Of a DNA stretch of 64,000 nt, positions 25,239 through 35,138 are shown in pieces. Source of the stretch: Ensifer canadensis (GTDB lineage: Bacteria > Pseudomonadota > Alphaproteobacteria > Rhizobiales > Rhizobiaceae); the NCBI RefSeq assembly GCF_017488845.2, contig NZ_CP083370.1, positions 1,178,001 to 1,242,000 of the forward strand. Reading direction: 5' to 3'. The notes under the pieces are model-generated. The model did no database searches. It was given only the letters and a program-made list of their open reading frames with translations, and was not told where the DNA came from. Made by a program: the position numbers and the translations under genes. Each line of letters opens with the position of its first letter. Position 1 is the first letter of the stretch.

Positions 25239-26438
25239 CTACCGCCGATCGGCGCTTGCAAGGTTGCGCCATTGCGGCACGCGCCAAATGGTGATGAGGC
25301 GCAGCAGCCATTCCAGCGGTCCATAGGCGAAGCGTTGCAGCCACCAGCGGCTAAGAACAAGCTGGGCGGCGTAGACGACAAGGGCCATCGATACGGTTTC
25401 GAGCGGCGAGATATGGCCGATCAAGCCGAAACCGTAGCCATGAAAGATAAGCGCGCAGATGAGCGACTGTAGCAGGTAGTTGGAAAGCGCGGTCCGGCCG
25501 GCCGGCGCCAACAGGTTGCGCAGCCACCGTCCAGCGGCACTATCGAGGAACAGCATCATCGCGCCGACATAGGCTCCCGTCAGAAACGGCGCGGTCAACA
25601 GCCCGACGGCAAGTCCGGTGATCGCCTGAGGCGAATCGGCCATTTGGACGCTGGTATAGGCATAGATGACGGCGCCAGGCAGGCCGACGAAAAGGCCGAG
25701 GCGAACAAGCCAACGGAACAGGGCGCGGTTCTCCTGCGGCCGAGACAGGATCTGCCGACGTCCGGCAATCAGGCCGACAAGAAACATGGCCAGCGCCGAT
25801 GGCGCCTGCAACAGGCCGAGGATGACCCAGACCGATGACAGTTCCGTCAGGTGCTGGCCGATGATGGATTGCCAATCGCCCCGAAAGGCCGCTTCCGTCG
25901 CTGCAGCCGCGGCGATGATGGCGTACCGCTCAAGGACTGGAGGCTCCAGGACGGCGGCGACGCCAAGGGCGAACCAGGCAAGCGCCGTACTGATCACCAG
26001 CAGGCGAGCGAGACGCCAGAGGCTGGCATCGCTTCGCGTGCGCAACATCATCAGGGCGATGCCAAGGACGGCGTAGGTCGTCAGGATGTCGCCATGAAAC
26101 AAAAGCACCGCATGCGTCAGGCCAATCAGCCAGAGCCCCGCCTGCCGCCGCAAGAGTCGCGGCACGAAGGCGTCGCCTGCCTTTTCGGCGGAGCGCATCT
26201 GCAAGGTGAAGCTGTAGCCGAAGAGAAAGGAAAAGAGCAGGTAGAACTTCATTTCGAAGAACAGTGCGACAGCGAAGTGCACCGCGCGGTCTAGGCCGGT
26301 ATCGAACGATGGGTCAGGCAATTCGAGGCCGTAAAATGCCGAAGCGAAGGCCATGATGTTGACGAGCAGAATGCCGAGCAGCGCGAAGCCGCGCAGCGCA
26401 TCGACCCCGTTTATGCGGTCTTGGGTGGTCATGGTCAT
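25239..26438 (-). CDS. DUF418 (YeiB-like) multi-pass membrane protein
   Basis: 399 aa, about ten hydrophobic helices. The N-terminal DRINGVDALRGFALLGILLV is the heparan-acetyltransferase/acyltransferase-3-like signature shared by YeiB, and the C-terminal DUF418 block contains GRTALSNYLLQSLICALIF and GPLEWLLRLIT. Related proteins are proposed membrane acyltransferases, but activity and substrate are unproven. It runs opposite to pyrG and is separated from the phospholipid cassette by 274 bp. Confidence 0.85.
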   Translation of the reverse strand: MTMTTQDRINGVDALRGFALLGILLVNIMAFASAFYGLELPDPSFDTGLDRAVHFAVALFFEMKFYLLFSFLFGYSFTLQMRSAEKAGDAFVPRLLRRQAGLWLIGLTHAVLLFHGDILTTYAVLGIALMMLRTRSDASLWRLARLLVISTALAWFALGVAAVLEPPVLERYAIIAAAAATEAAFRGDWQSIIGQHLTELSSVWVILGLLQAPSALAMFLVGLIAGRRQILSRPQENRALFRWLVRLGLFVGLPGAVIYAYTSVQMADSPQAITGLAVGLLTAPFLTGAYVGAMMLFLDSAAGRWLRNLLAPAGRTALSNYLLQSLICALIFHGYGFGLIGHISPLETVSMALVVYAAQLVLSRWWLQRFAYGPLEWLLRLITIWRVPQWRNLASADRR

Positions 26439-26712
26439 CTCCGTAACGGCAGGCGATGTGGCGGCCGGCCGGATCCATCTGATTCAAAACGCCTATCGCC
26501 GAACGGGCATGGTTGGGCGAACGGTCGACGTAGCTCCGCCAACCGGGGGGTCGGCAGTGGGTGGCGCAAAACGTTCAAGGGCGGCTCAGTGGCGCTATAA
26601 TAAATAGAGTAATCTATCTAATAATAAGTTTCGAGGACGTCAAGGGGTTCGCCGAGCCGATGCAGGCGACGGCGTTCAACGGATTGAGGTTGGGGGGTGC
26701 GGTCCGCGGAGG

Positions 26713-27366
26713 CTAGTTTGCTGCGGCTTTGGCCTTCAGCCAGGCGGTCTGGCGTCGCGCGCGGCGCAATGCCGTAACGGCTGCCCCGACCGAGACGACA
26801 ACAAGGGCGACGAGCAGTACTTCGCCATCGCCGAGCCACAACCCTTCAAAAGCCGAAACGACGGCCGCCAACGTGATCACCGCCATGCGGTGCTGTTTTG
26901 CCAACGGGCCGGAAAAGTCGCTCGGTGCGCCATTGGCACGGCCGAGTTCGCGGACATAGGCGGTGAGCACGGCGAAGGCGCCTGCGGCAAAGCCGAGCGC
27001 AGGCAGGCCGACGCCATAGCCGGCGCCGGCGAAAATGAAGAGGTCGGCGACCCGATCGGGAAATTCATTCCAGAACGGACCGTCCGGTTCACCCTTGCCG
27101 CCCTCGACGGCAACCATACCGTCAAATAGATTGCAGAGCAGACGCATCTGGCAGAACAGGGCCGCCGCGATGAAAAGCAGGGCGCGAAGTCCGTCCTGGG
27201 TCTCGCTGGTCAGCCAGAAAGCAACGCCTGCCAGAGCCGCGGCCGCCATGCTTGCCTGCGATATCTGGTTGGGCGTGATCGACATCGCGGCGAGGCGTCG
27301 GGCGATTGCCTGCGCCCAGCGGGTGTTTCGGCTGGCCAACGGCCTGCGGTCGCCGGTTTCTGTCAT
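26713..27366 (-). CDS. CDP-alcohol phosphatidyltransferase family protein, variant motif
   Basis: 217 aa, about six transmembrane helices. The head-group transferase signature is recognisable but atypical: NLFDGMVAVEGGKGE followed by WNEFPDRVAD. Compared with DxxDGxxAR...GxxxDxxxD, the first Asp is Asn and the Arg is Val, and the spacing to the last two Asp is longer. This looks like a distinct subfamily rather than a dead enzyme. Predicted to join CDP-diacylglycerol (made by the neighbouring CdsA) to an unknown alcohol. Last gene of a four-gene operon; three bases separate it from the gene before. Confidence 0.78.
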   Translation of the reverse strand: MTETGDRRPLASRNTRWAQAIARRLAAMSITPNQISQASMAAAALAGVAFWLTSETQDGLRALLFIAAALFCQMRLLCNLFDGMVAVEGGKGEPDGPFWNEFPDRVADLFIFAGAGYGVGLPALGFAAGAFAVLTAYVRELGRANGAPSDFSGPLAKQHRMAVITLAAVVSAFEGLWLGDGEVLLVALVVVSVGAAVTALRRARRQTAWLKAKAAAN

Positions 27367-27369
27367 TGG

Positions 27370-27756
27370 TCAAGCTCCCCCGCGGCTGATCGAATAGTTG
27401 TAGAGCACTGCATAACTGCCCGATACCAGCAGCGGCACGGCAATGGTTTTGAGAATTTCCGGTGTTCCGGTTGCCGCGTGCACGGCGACGAGGATGCTTG
27501 TCGAAGCAAGGCAGGCGAGGAGCGGCGGCATCCAAAGCTGCGAAGTGCCGCGGAAACGAAGAGACAGCGCGTCGATGGCCGATTTCAGGCACAGTGTCAG
27601 CGCGGCTGAAAGGGCGCCCTGCACCAGGCCGGCTACGAGTGGTCGCGGCATTGGGTGGTGCCTGTTGGCAAACAGCGCCCATCCGCCCATTGCTATGAAA
27701 GCAAAAAGCACGTGGACGATGCTGCTGCGGGCAAAAGCGCGCAGGTGGCCGCTCAT
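27370..27756 (-). CDS. Small four-helix membrane protein of unknown function
   Basis: 128 aa with four hydrophobic segments (SSIVHVLFAFIAMGGWALF, LVAGLVQGALSAALTLCL, PPLLACLASTSILVAVHA, TIAVPLLVSGSYAVLYNY). No motif recognised. Its ATG overlaps the cdsA-like stop (ATGA), and it lies three bases before the CDP-alcohol transferase gene, so it belongs to the phospholipid cassette. A helper or transporter role for the lipid product is possible but not shown. Confidence 0.65.
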   Translation of the reverse strand: MSGHLRAFARSSIVHVLFAFIAMGGWALFANRHHPMPRPLVAGLVQGALSAALTLCLKSAIDALSLRFRGTSQLWMPPLLACLASTSILVAVHAATGTPEILKTIAVPLLVSGSYAVLYNYSISRGGA

Positions 27757-28703
27757 GTCAACGACCACCAGTATCGCGTCAGATGAAAGAAGATCGGTGC
27801 CGAGAATACGACCGAATCCAGCCGGTCGATCAAGCCGCCATGGCCTTCGATCAGGTGGCCCCAGTCCTTGACGCCGCGATCCCGCTTGATCGCCGACATC
27901 ACCAGCCCGCCGAAGAAGCCCATCATCGTGATGATGAACGACATCACCCCGGCCTGGATCGGGGTAAACGGCGTGATCCACCAGAGCGAGGCGCCGAGCA
28001 GCGTCGCGCTGGCAACGCCGCCGACGAACCCCTCCACTGTCTTCGACGGCGAGAGCTTCGGCGCGATCTTGGTGCGCCCGAAGAGCTTGCCCCAGACATA
28101 TTGCAGCACATCGCTCGATTGCACGACGATCACCAGGAAGGCGATCAACAACACGTTGCGCCCCCCGTAGCCGGGTATCTGCAGCGTCAGCAAGGCCGGT
28201 ACGTGCGAGGCGCAAAACACGCAGATCATCAACGCCCATTGGACTTCGGAAATCCGCAGCAGGAAGTTTTGCGTATCGCCCCGCAGGACCGCAATGATCG
28301 GCATCAGCAGGAAGGCATAGACAGGAATGAAGATCGCGTAGATGCCGTATTCTTCGGCCCAGAGCAGATAATAGTTGATCGGTAAGGCCAGGAAAAAGGC
28401 AGCAGCGATCGCCCAATGGTCGGCGCGGCGCGTATTGATCAGCGTGATGAATTCACGTAGCGCCGCAAATGAGCAGAAGGCGAAAAGCAGCAGCACCCCG
28501 ACACGTCCGGCGATGAAGGCGATGGCAATGAGGAACACCATTGCCCACCAGGCCTTGATGCGGGCGTTGAGGTTCTCGATCGCTCCATTGGAGCCGTCGG
28601 GCGAAAGCCTGCGCTGCAGTACGTAACCGACCGAAGAGGCGAACAGCAGGATGCCGCCGACGCCGAGCAGCAGGGTGACCATATCGGAAGTCGTGGTACT
28701 CAT
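27753..28703 (-). CDS. Phosphatidate cytidylyltransferase (CdsA family)
   Basis: 316 aa, about eight transmembrane helices. The C-terminal signature SAIKRDRGVKDWG followed by HGGLIDRLDS matches the CTP:phosphatidate cytidylyltransferase pattern S-x-x-KR-x4-KD...HGG-x-DR-x-D. It makes CDP-diacylglycerol at the inner membrane. It is probably a second, cassette-specific CdsA rather than the housekeeping enzyme, which in proteobacteria usually sits near uppS/dxr. Overlaps plsC-like upstream and the small membrane gene downstream by four bases each. Confidence 0.88.
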   Translation of the reverse strand: MSTTTSDMVTLLLGVGGILLFASSVGYVLQRRLSPDGSNGAIENLNARIKAWWAMVFLIAIAFIAGRVGVLLLFAFCSFAALREFITLINTRRADHWAIAAAFFLALPINYYLLWAEEYGIYAIFIPVYAFLLMPIIAVLRGDTQNFLLRISEVQWALMICVFCASHVPALLTLQIPGYGGRNVLLIAFLVIVVQSSDVLQYVWGKLFGRTKIAPKLSPSKTVEGFVGGVASATLLGASLWWITPFTPIQAGVMSFIITMMGFFGGLVMSAIKRDRGVKDWGHLIEGHGGLIDRLDSVVFSAPIFFHLTRYWWSLT

Positions 28704-29347
28704 GCGTCGTTATCCGTCTGTGCCGGGGCGAGGGAAAGCAGTGCTGCTTGCGCCCTGGCGATGAAGTCTTCCTTGCTCTCGTCTGGTCCAACCTTCAACG
28801 GCTCGCCGAAGTTGATCGTGCAGATCAGCGGGATCGGAACGAACTCGCCCTTCGGCATCACGCGGTTGAGATTGTTGATCCAGACAGGGACAAGCGCCAC
28901 GTCCGGCCGCTTGCGTGCGAGGTGATAGAGCCCGCTCTTGAATGGCAGCAGCTTGGCCTCGGTCTGGTTGCGCGTGCCTTCGGGAAACACGATCAGCGAG
29001 GCACCTTCGTCCAGAGCCGTCGCCATCTGTTCGACCGGGTCGCTTGTGCGCGCGGCGGGGTCGCGTTCGATCAGCACCGCATTGAAGACGTCGCGGCCGA
29101 TGAACGATGTCAGCTTCGACTTCAGCCAGTATTCGGCGCTGGCAACCGGGCGGGCGCGGTCGCGCAGCCAAGGCGGCAGCACGGCCCAGATCAGGATGAA
29201 ATCGCCATGGCTGGAGTGGTTGGCGAAATAGATGCTCTGTCTCGGCGGCAGGCCGGTTTCGTGCCAGAGTGCCCGGGCAGCTGTCAGTGCGCGGGCAAAC
29301 ATCATGATGGCGACCGAAGCGAGCTTGGCAATCAAATCGCGAATCAT
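28700..29347 (-). CDS. 1-acylglycerol-3-phosphate acyltransferase-like protein (PlsC family)
   Basis: 215 aa. Block I is FANHSSHGDFILIW (HX4D, about residues 42-55) and block III is VFPEGTRNQTEAKLLPFKSG (about 120-139); block IV VALVPVWINNLNRVMP is also present. It makes phosphatidate, the substrate of the adjoining CdsA-family enzyme. First gene of the operon plsC-cdsA-membrane protein-CDP-alcohol transferase, all coupled by overlap or three-base gaps. Confidence 0.88.
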   Translation of the reverse strand: MIRDLIAKLASVAIMMFARALTAARALWHETGLPPRQSIYFANHSSHGDFILIWAVLPPWLRDRARPVASAEYWLKSKLTSFIGRDVFNAVLIERDPAARTSDPVEQMATALDEGASLIVFPEGTRNQTEAKLLPFKSGLYHLARKRPDVALVPVWINNLNRVMPKGEFVPIPLICTINFGEPLKVGPDESKEDFIARAQAALLSLAPAQTDNDA

Positions 29348-29984
29348 GCCGCCTCAACTCCATGTTGAAGGCATCCAGGTATCGAAGGTTGCCTTGCTCC
29401 GCGTATCCGGATGTGTCCCCCGCCGTGCAATGAAATGATCAAATGTTGCCCCTAAAAACGCGCAGGCCCATCGTAACCTCAGGCTGCATCGGCCGACTTT
29501 ACGCGATTGCGTCCGCTTCACAAGCGGCCGAAGTCGCTCCTGGGATGATGACGTGTGGGCGCCGCAAATTCTTCGATCTCTGCACGTTTTTAGCTGACAC
29601 GCTGAAAACGATGCGACGTCACACCGCAGTCTTTTACCGAAAGGCGGCTTCTACTGAACGTTGACCGCTTGCAGCGCAGCCGCCAATTTTCGAGTGTTGT
29701 AAGAGGAGCGTCGTTCAATGCGCCAGTTTCCTGATCGACAGGTTTGTGCCGACCTTTATCGCGACCTGCGCCATCAAACGCGATCTTAGTGTTTGACGCG
29801 AATGGCCCGACCTCGTTGTTCGGGCGCTGAACGCAGGTGTAACGAGAACAACCGCAGCGGCCGACGCGACGCTGCGGTTCCCAGTCCCTCGTGTCGCCGT
29901 GTTACGTCGTGTTACTGTTACGTACTCCCCAAAACACCGGTTTCAGCCTTTTCTGTTCTTCAGCTAAAGAAAGGGTCAGTACCT
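29348..29984. other. 637-bp gap without a recognised gene
   Basis: No long reading frame with coding character was seen. A 23-codon frame at 29718-29789 (MRQFPDRQVCADLYRDLRHQ...) has AGGAG ten bases before its ATG and could be a leader peptide. The lower part (29790-29960) is rich in short GC stems, for example GCAGCG...CGCTGC around 29849-29876, and could encode a small RNA. The gap holds the promoters of the divergent plsC-like and lipoprotein genes. Confidence 0.5.
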
Positions 29985-30155
29985 ATGCGCTTCATAACTT
30001 TGTTGTTCGTGCCTTTGACGATCGCCCTGCTAGGGCTTTCGGGCTGTGCCACGACGTCCTCGAGCAATACGACCTACGCGCAGCCGCAAACATTCGCCCC
30101 CGGTCTCGGGGCTTCGAATACGGGCAACGCCACCGCGGCGCCGGGATACTATTGA
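29985..30155 (+). CDS. Small lipoprotein
   Basis: 56 aa from ATG 29985, with AAAGGG upstream. MRFITLLFVPLTIALLGLSG followed by Cys is a type II signal peptide with an LSGC lipobox. The mature part is only about 36 residues, Ser/Thr/Ala/Gly-rich, ending in PGYY. Too short for family assignment; comparable to other tiny alphaproteobacterial lipoproteins. Inner- or outer-membrane anchoring cannot be decided. Confidence 0.65.
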   Translation: MRFITLLFVPLTIALLGLSGCATTSSSNTTYAQPQTFAPGLGASNTGNATAAPGYY

Positions 30156-30337
30156 CGCTCGGGCAGTTCGGCACCTGGTGGCAACCATAAATCTGCGGCG
30201 GGCGGTGCCCGGCGCGGATGGATTCTGTTCTCTGCAGATGTTTGGGTCCAGACGGGCAATCGGTGCCATGGCCGCCAGTCGGCTTGCAATCGCCGGACAA
30301 AAGTTGCAAACAGCGGCAAACCATCAGGGAAACCGCC

Positions 30338-31228
30338 ATGAGCCTCTCCAAGCGCACCACCCGCCCGCTCGATCATCTCGTGCTACCGGTGGACGCACTT
30401 GAACAGGCACGGCGTCGCCTCAATGATCTCGGTTTCACGGTGGCCGAGGATGCTCGCCATCCCTTCGGCACCGAAAACGCCTGCGTCTTCTTCTCCGACA
30501 ACACTTATCTTGAGCCGCTTGCCGTCGCTTCGCGCGAAGAATGCGAAATGGCAGCCCTGGACGGCAACGCCTTCGTCGCCCGCGACCAGGCTTTCCGATT
30601 CCGTCAGGGGCCGGAAGGTCTGTCAGCGATCGTGCTCGGCACTGAAGACGCTGCGACGGATCATATGCGGTTTCGCGCCCGTGGCATCTCGGGCGGCGAG
30701 ATGTTGGAGTTCTCGCGGCCCATGCGGCTGCCGGATGGCCGGGAAGGGCTTGGCTCCTTCCGGCTGGCCTTTGCCGCCGACCTGCGCTCGCCGGATTTCT
30801 TCCTGTTCAGCTGTCAGCGGGTGCGCGCGCTTCCAATCGATCGTGGCGCGCTCGAGCGGCACGACAACAGCGTGCTCGGCATTTCCGAGGTCGTGCTTTC
30901 GGAGACGAACCCGACCGATTTCCAGTACCTGCTGCAAGAGGCGGTCGATGAGCGCGAAGTCGCGGCTCACTCCTTCGGCATGGATATCGAGACGACGAAC
31001 GCCAAGATCTCTGTGCTGAGCGCCGCCGGCATGGAGGCTTTCTTCGGCCGTTCGGTCCGCAGCGCCGAGCGCGGCTTGCGCGGCCGGGCCGTGATCTTCC
31101 GCGTCGCGGACCTCGAAGTGACGCGTGCGCTCTTCGCGCGCAACGATATCGAATTTTCAGAAATGGGCGGACGCCTCATTGTCCCCGAAATGCCGGGGCA
31201 AGGGGTGATCTTCGCGTTTGGAGCTTGA
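30338..31228 (+). CDS. VOC superfamily (glyoxalase-like) protein
   Basis: 296 aa beginning [18 protein letters not shown]; an in-frame upstream start at 30218 would add a poorly coding 40 residues. Two vicinal-oxygen-chelate-type halves are visible: [37 protein letters not shown] near the start, and a second beta-alpha-beta repeat ([20 protein letters not shown]). It fits the glyoxalase-like domain found in lactoylglutathione lyase relatives. Activity unknown. Its stop overlaps the kdsA start, implying co-translation. Confidence 0.78.
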   Translation: MSLSKRTTRPLDHLVLPVDALEQARRRLNDLGFTVAEDARHPFGTENACVFFSDNTYLEPLAVASREECEMAALDGNAFVARDQAFRFRQGPEGLSAIVLGTEDAATDHMRFRARGISGGEMLEFSRPMRLPDGREGLGSFRLAFAADLRSPDFFLFSCQRVRALPIDRGALERHDNSVLGISEVVLSETNPTDFQYLLQEAVDEREVAAHSFGMDIETTNAKISVLSAAGMEAFFGRSVRSAERGLRGRAVIFRVADLEVTRALFARNDIEFSEMGGRLIVPEMPGQGVIFAFGA

Positions 31229-32070
31229 TGATGGAAACGAATGCCAGAGTAGTCGTCGGTGAAGGTGCCAAGCAGGTCGCCTTCTCGCAGAGGGAGCGCC
31301 TGTCGCTGATCGCCGGCCCCTGCCAGATGGAAAGCCGCGAGCACGCCTTCATGATGGCGGGAAAGCTTGCCGAACTATGCAAGTCGCTGGATATCGGCCT
31401 GGTCTACAAATCGTCCTTCGACAAGGCCAACCGTACATCGCTTTCTGGCAAGCGCGGCATCGGCCTCGACACGGCGATGGAAATCTTTGCCGATCTCAAG
31501 AAGGAGTTCGGTTTCCCGGTCCTGACCGATGTGCACACCGAGGAGCAGTGCGCCGTCGTCGCCGAGACCGTCGACATCCTGCAGATCCCGGCCTTCCTGT
31601 CGCGCCAGACCGACCTTCTGGTGGCAGCTGCCAAGACTGGCCGCACCATCAACGTCAAGAAGGGCCAGTTCCTGGCGCCTTGGGACATGAAGAACGTGCT
31701 CGCCAAATTCACCGAAAGCGGCAATCCCAACATTCTTCTGTGCGAGCGTGGCGCGTCCTTCGGCTACAACACGCTGGTTTCCGATATGCGCTCGCTGCCG
31801 ATCATGGCCTCGCTCGGCGCGCCCGTCGTCTTTGACGCCACCCACTCGGTGCAGCAGCCGGGCGGGCAGGGCGGTTCGACCGGCGGTCAACGCGAGTTCG
31901 TTGAAACGCTGTCGCGTGCAGCCGTCGCTGTCGGCATCGCCGGCCTGTTCGTCGAAACCCACGAGGAACCGGACAACGCTCCTTCCGATGGCCCCAACAT
32001 GGTGCATCTGAAGGACATGCCGCGGCTGCTCGAAAAGCTGCTGGCCTTCGACGCCGTCGCAAAGGGCTGA
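31228..32070 (+). CDS. kdsA: 3-deoxy-D-manno-octulosonate 8-phosphate synthase
   Basis: 280 aa, standard length; condenses arabinose 5-phosphate with phosphoenolpyruvate to Kdo-8-phosphate for lipopolysaccharide. [64 protein letters not shown] and [12 protein letters not shown] are all family blocks. The metal-site Cys seen in class II enzymes appears as the C of AGPCQ..., while metal dependence is not decided here. ATG 31228 overlaps the VOC stop; ATG 31231 is better spaced from GGAG and could be the true start. Downstream enolase supplies phosphoenolpyruvate. Confidence 0.95.
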   Translation: MMETNARVVVGEGAKQVAFSQRERLSLIAGPCQMESREHAFMMAGKLAELCKSLDIGLVYKSSFDKANRTSLSGKRGIGLDTAMEIFADLKKEFGFPVLTDVHTEEQCAVVAETVDILQIPAFLSRQTDLLVAAAKTGRTINVKKGQFLAPWDMKNVLAKFTESGNPNILLCERGASFGYNTLVSDMRSLPIMASLGAPVVFDATHSVQQPGGQGGSTGGQREFVETLSRAAVAVGIAGLFVETHEEPDNAPSDGPNMVHLKDMPRLLEKLLAFDAVAKG

Positions 32071-32136
32071 GACAGGCTCGTGAAATTTTCATGAACCCCG
32101 GTGGCGCGGTTGTTTTTACATCTTGCGCGCCATTGA

Positions 32137-33474
<1,338 letters not shown>

Positions 33475-33502
33475 TAGCCTCGATCGATCGCTGAAAAAAT
33501 TG

Positions 33503-33537
33503 ACCCGCTCACGGTTGCCGTGGGCGGGTTTTGCTTT
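33503..33537 (+). terminator. Rho-independent terminator after eno
   Basis: CCCGCTCACGG (33504-33514) pairs with CCGTGGGCGGG (33518-33528, one G-U), then TTTTGCTTT. Confidence 0.87.
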
Positions 33538-33617
33538 ATCCGGCCATTCATGGTCAACGGTCGGTTAATCAATGCCGGTTAGTCTCACCCTGTATTGCGT
33601 ATCAGGGTGTGAACGGG

Positions 33618-33938
33618 ATGTGGACAAGGCATCATAAGAAACGGAAACTGGGCCGACTGGTGCTGCCGCTGATCGCGGTCGCCTTTCTGTCTTATTTCGG
33701 CTATCATTCCATTCACGGCGGCTACGGCTTGAAGGCGACGGAGCAATTCGATCGCCAGATCGTTGAGCGGCAGGCACGGCTGGACGAGCTCACAAAGCGG
33801 CGAACGACCCTCGAAAAGGAGGTTCAGCTGATGAGCGACGGTTCGCTGGAGCGTGACATGCTGGATGAGAAGGCTCGCCTCGCGCTCAATATGTCGCGCA
33901 GCGATGAAATTGTTATTTTCCACCGCATGACGAATTAA
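33618..33938 (+). CDS. FtsB/DivIC-like septum formation initiator
   Basis: 106 aa from ATG 33618 (MWTRHHKKRKLGRL). A basic cytoplasmic N-terminus, one transmembrane helix (LVLPLIAVAFLSYFGYHSIH), then a coiled coil (FDRQIVERQARLDELTKRRTTLEKEVQ) and a short C-terminal domain LERDMLDEKARLALNMSRSDE are the DivIC/FtsB layout. It would take part in the divisome with FtsL and FtsQ. Its place between eno and pdhA is the standard proteobacterial/rhizobial context of ftsB. Confidence 0.88.
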   Translation: MWTRHHKKRKLGRLVLPLIAVAFLSYFGYHSIHGGYGLKATEQFDRQIVERQARLDELTKRRTTLEKEVQLMSDGSLERDMLDEKARLALNMSRSDEIVIFHRMTN

Positions 33939-33955
33939 CCGAAATTCGGTTAATT
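33933..33955. promoter_or_regulatory. 23-nt perfect odd palindrome upstream of pdhA
   Basis: AATTAACCGAA (33933-33943), A, TTCGGTTAATT (33945-33955). It overlaps the ftsB-like stop codon and lies 120 bp before pdhA. It could be a regulator-binding site for the pyruvate dehydrogenase operon, or an AT-rich terminator for the gene before. Confidence 0.5.
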
Positions 33956-34074
33956 GGCATTTCATATTTAAATTCAATAACTTGCGCGGAATGCGAGCCA
34001 TGCAAATATGGCATTGCTGTGGCGCTTTTCTTTCCCTATGGTAACCCTCAAAGGCTAACCATTGGGAGGAATGA

Positions 34075-35121
34075 ATGGCTCCGCGAAAAAACGCGTCCGT
34101 CTCCAGCCGTAAGACCGCAGCAAAGCCGGCCAAGAAGGACCTGAGCGGCGGTAATATCGCCGAATTCACCAAAGAAGACGAACTGAAAGCCTACCGCGAA
34201 ATGCTGCTGATCCGGCGTTTCGAGGAAAAGGCCGGCCAGCTCTATGGCATGGGTTTCATCGGCGGCTTCTGTCATCTCTACATCGGCCAGGAAGCTGTCG
34301 TCGTCGGCATGCAGATGGCGCTGAAAGACGGTGACCAGGTCATCACCGCCTACCGTGACCACGGCCACATGCTGGCCTGCGGCATGAGCGCCCGCGGCGT
34401 CATGGCCGAACTCACGGGTCGTCGCAGCGGTCTTTCCAAGGGGAAGGGCGGCTCGATGCACATGTTCTCCAAGGAAAAGCATTTTTACGGCGGTCACGGC
34501 ATCGTCGGTGCCCAGGTGTCGCTCGGCACCGGCCTTGCCTTTGCCAACCGCTATCGCGGCAACGACAATGTCAGCGTCGCCTATTTTGGGGATGGCGCGG
34601 CCAACCAGGGCCAGGTCTATGAAAGCTTCAACATGGCGCAGCTGTGGAAGCTTCCGGTGATCTACGTGATCGAGAACAACCGCTACGCCATGGGCACGTC
34701 GGTCACCCGCGCATCGGCGCAGACCGATTTTTCGAAGCGCGGTGTCTCCTTCGGCATCCCGGGCTTCCAGGTCGATGCCATGGATGTTCGTGCGGTCAAG
34801 GCGGCGGGCGACGAGGCTGTCGAGTATTGCCGTTCGGGCAAGGGCCCGATCATTCTCGAAATGCAGACCTATCGCTACCGCGGCCACTCCATGTCCGACC
34901 CGGCGAAGTACCGCTCGAAGGATGAAGTGCAGAAGATGCGGTCGGAACACGATCCGATCGAACAGGTGAAGGCACGTCTGACCGAAAAGGGATGGGCGAG
35001 CGAGGACGAGCTGAAGCAGATCGACAAGGACGTCCGCGACATCGTCGCCGACAGCGCCGATTTTGCCCAGGCTGATCCGGAGCCGGATGTATCCGAGCTC
35101 TACACCGATATCCTGCTTTGA
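34075..35121 (+). CDS. pdhA: Pyruvate dehydrogenase E1 component, alpha subunit
   Basis: 348 aa. The thiamine-diphosphate motif is [31 protein letters not shown] (starts near residue 173; GDG to NN). The phosphorylation-loop equivalent [16 protein letters not shown] and [19 protein letters not shown] are family hallmarks. GGGAGG precedes the ATG. It decarboxylates pyruvate and reductively acetylates the lipoyl domains of PdhB/PdhC. First gene of the pdhABC operon. Confidence 0.96.
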   Translation: MAPRKNASVSSRKTAAKPAKKDLSGGNIAEFTKEDELKAYREMLLIRRFEEKAGQLYGMGFIGGFCHLYIGQEAVVVGMQMALKDGDQVITAYRDHGHMLACGMSARGVMAELTGRRSGLSKGKGGSMHMFSKEKHFYGGHGIVGAQVSLGTGLAFANRYRGNDNVSVAYFGDGAANQGQVYESFNMAQLWKLPVIYVIENNRYAMGTSVTRASAQTDFSKRGVSFGIPGFQVDAMDVRAVKAAGDEAVEYCRSGKGPIILEMQTYRYRGHSMSDPAKYRSKDEVQKMRSEHDPIEQVKARLTEKGWASEDELKQIDKDVRDIVADSADFAQADPEPDVSELYTDILL

Positions 35122-35138
35122 TCCGGGGAGGCTCAAAT

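Noticed and set aside
27370..28416. A 348-codon minus-strand frame covering the cdsA-like gene
   Set aside because: Only the last 128 codons (from 27756) look like protein; the rest is an out-of-frame reading of the cdsA-like gene.
29443..29664. 73-codon plus-strand frame in the large gap
   Set aside because: No ribosome-binding site, no GC third-position bias and no recognisable sequence.
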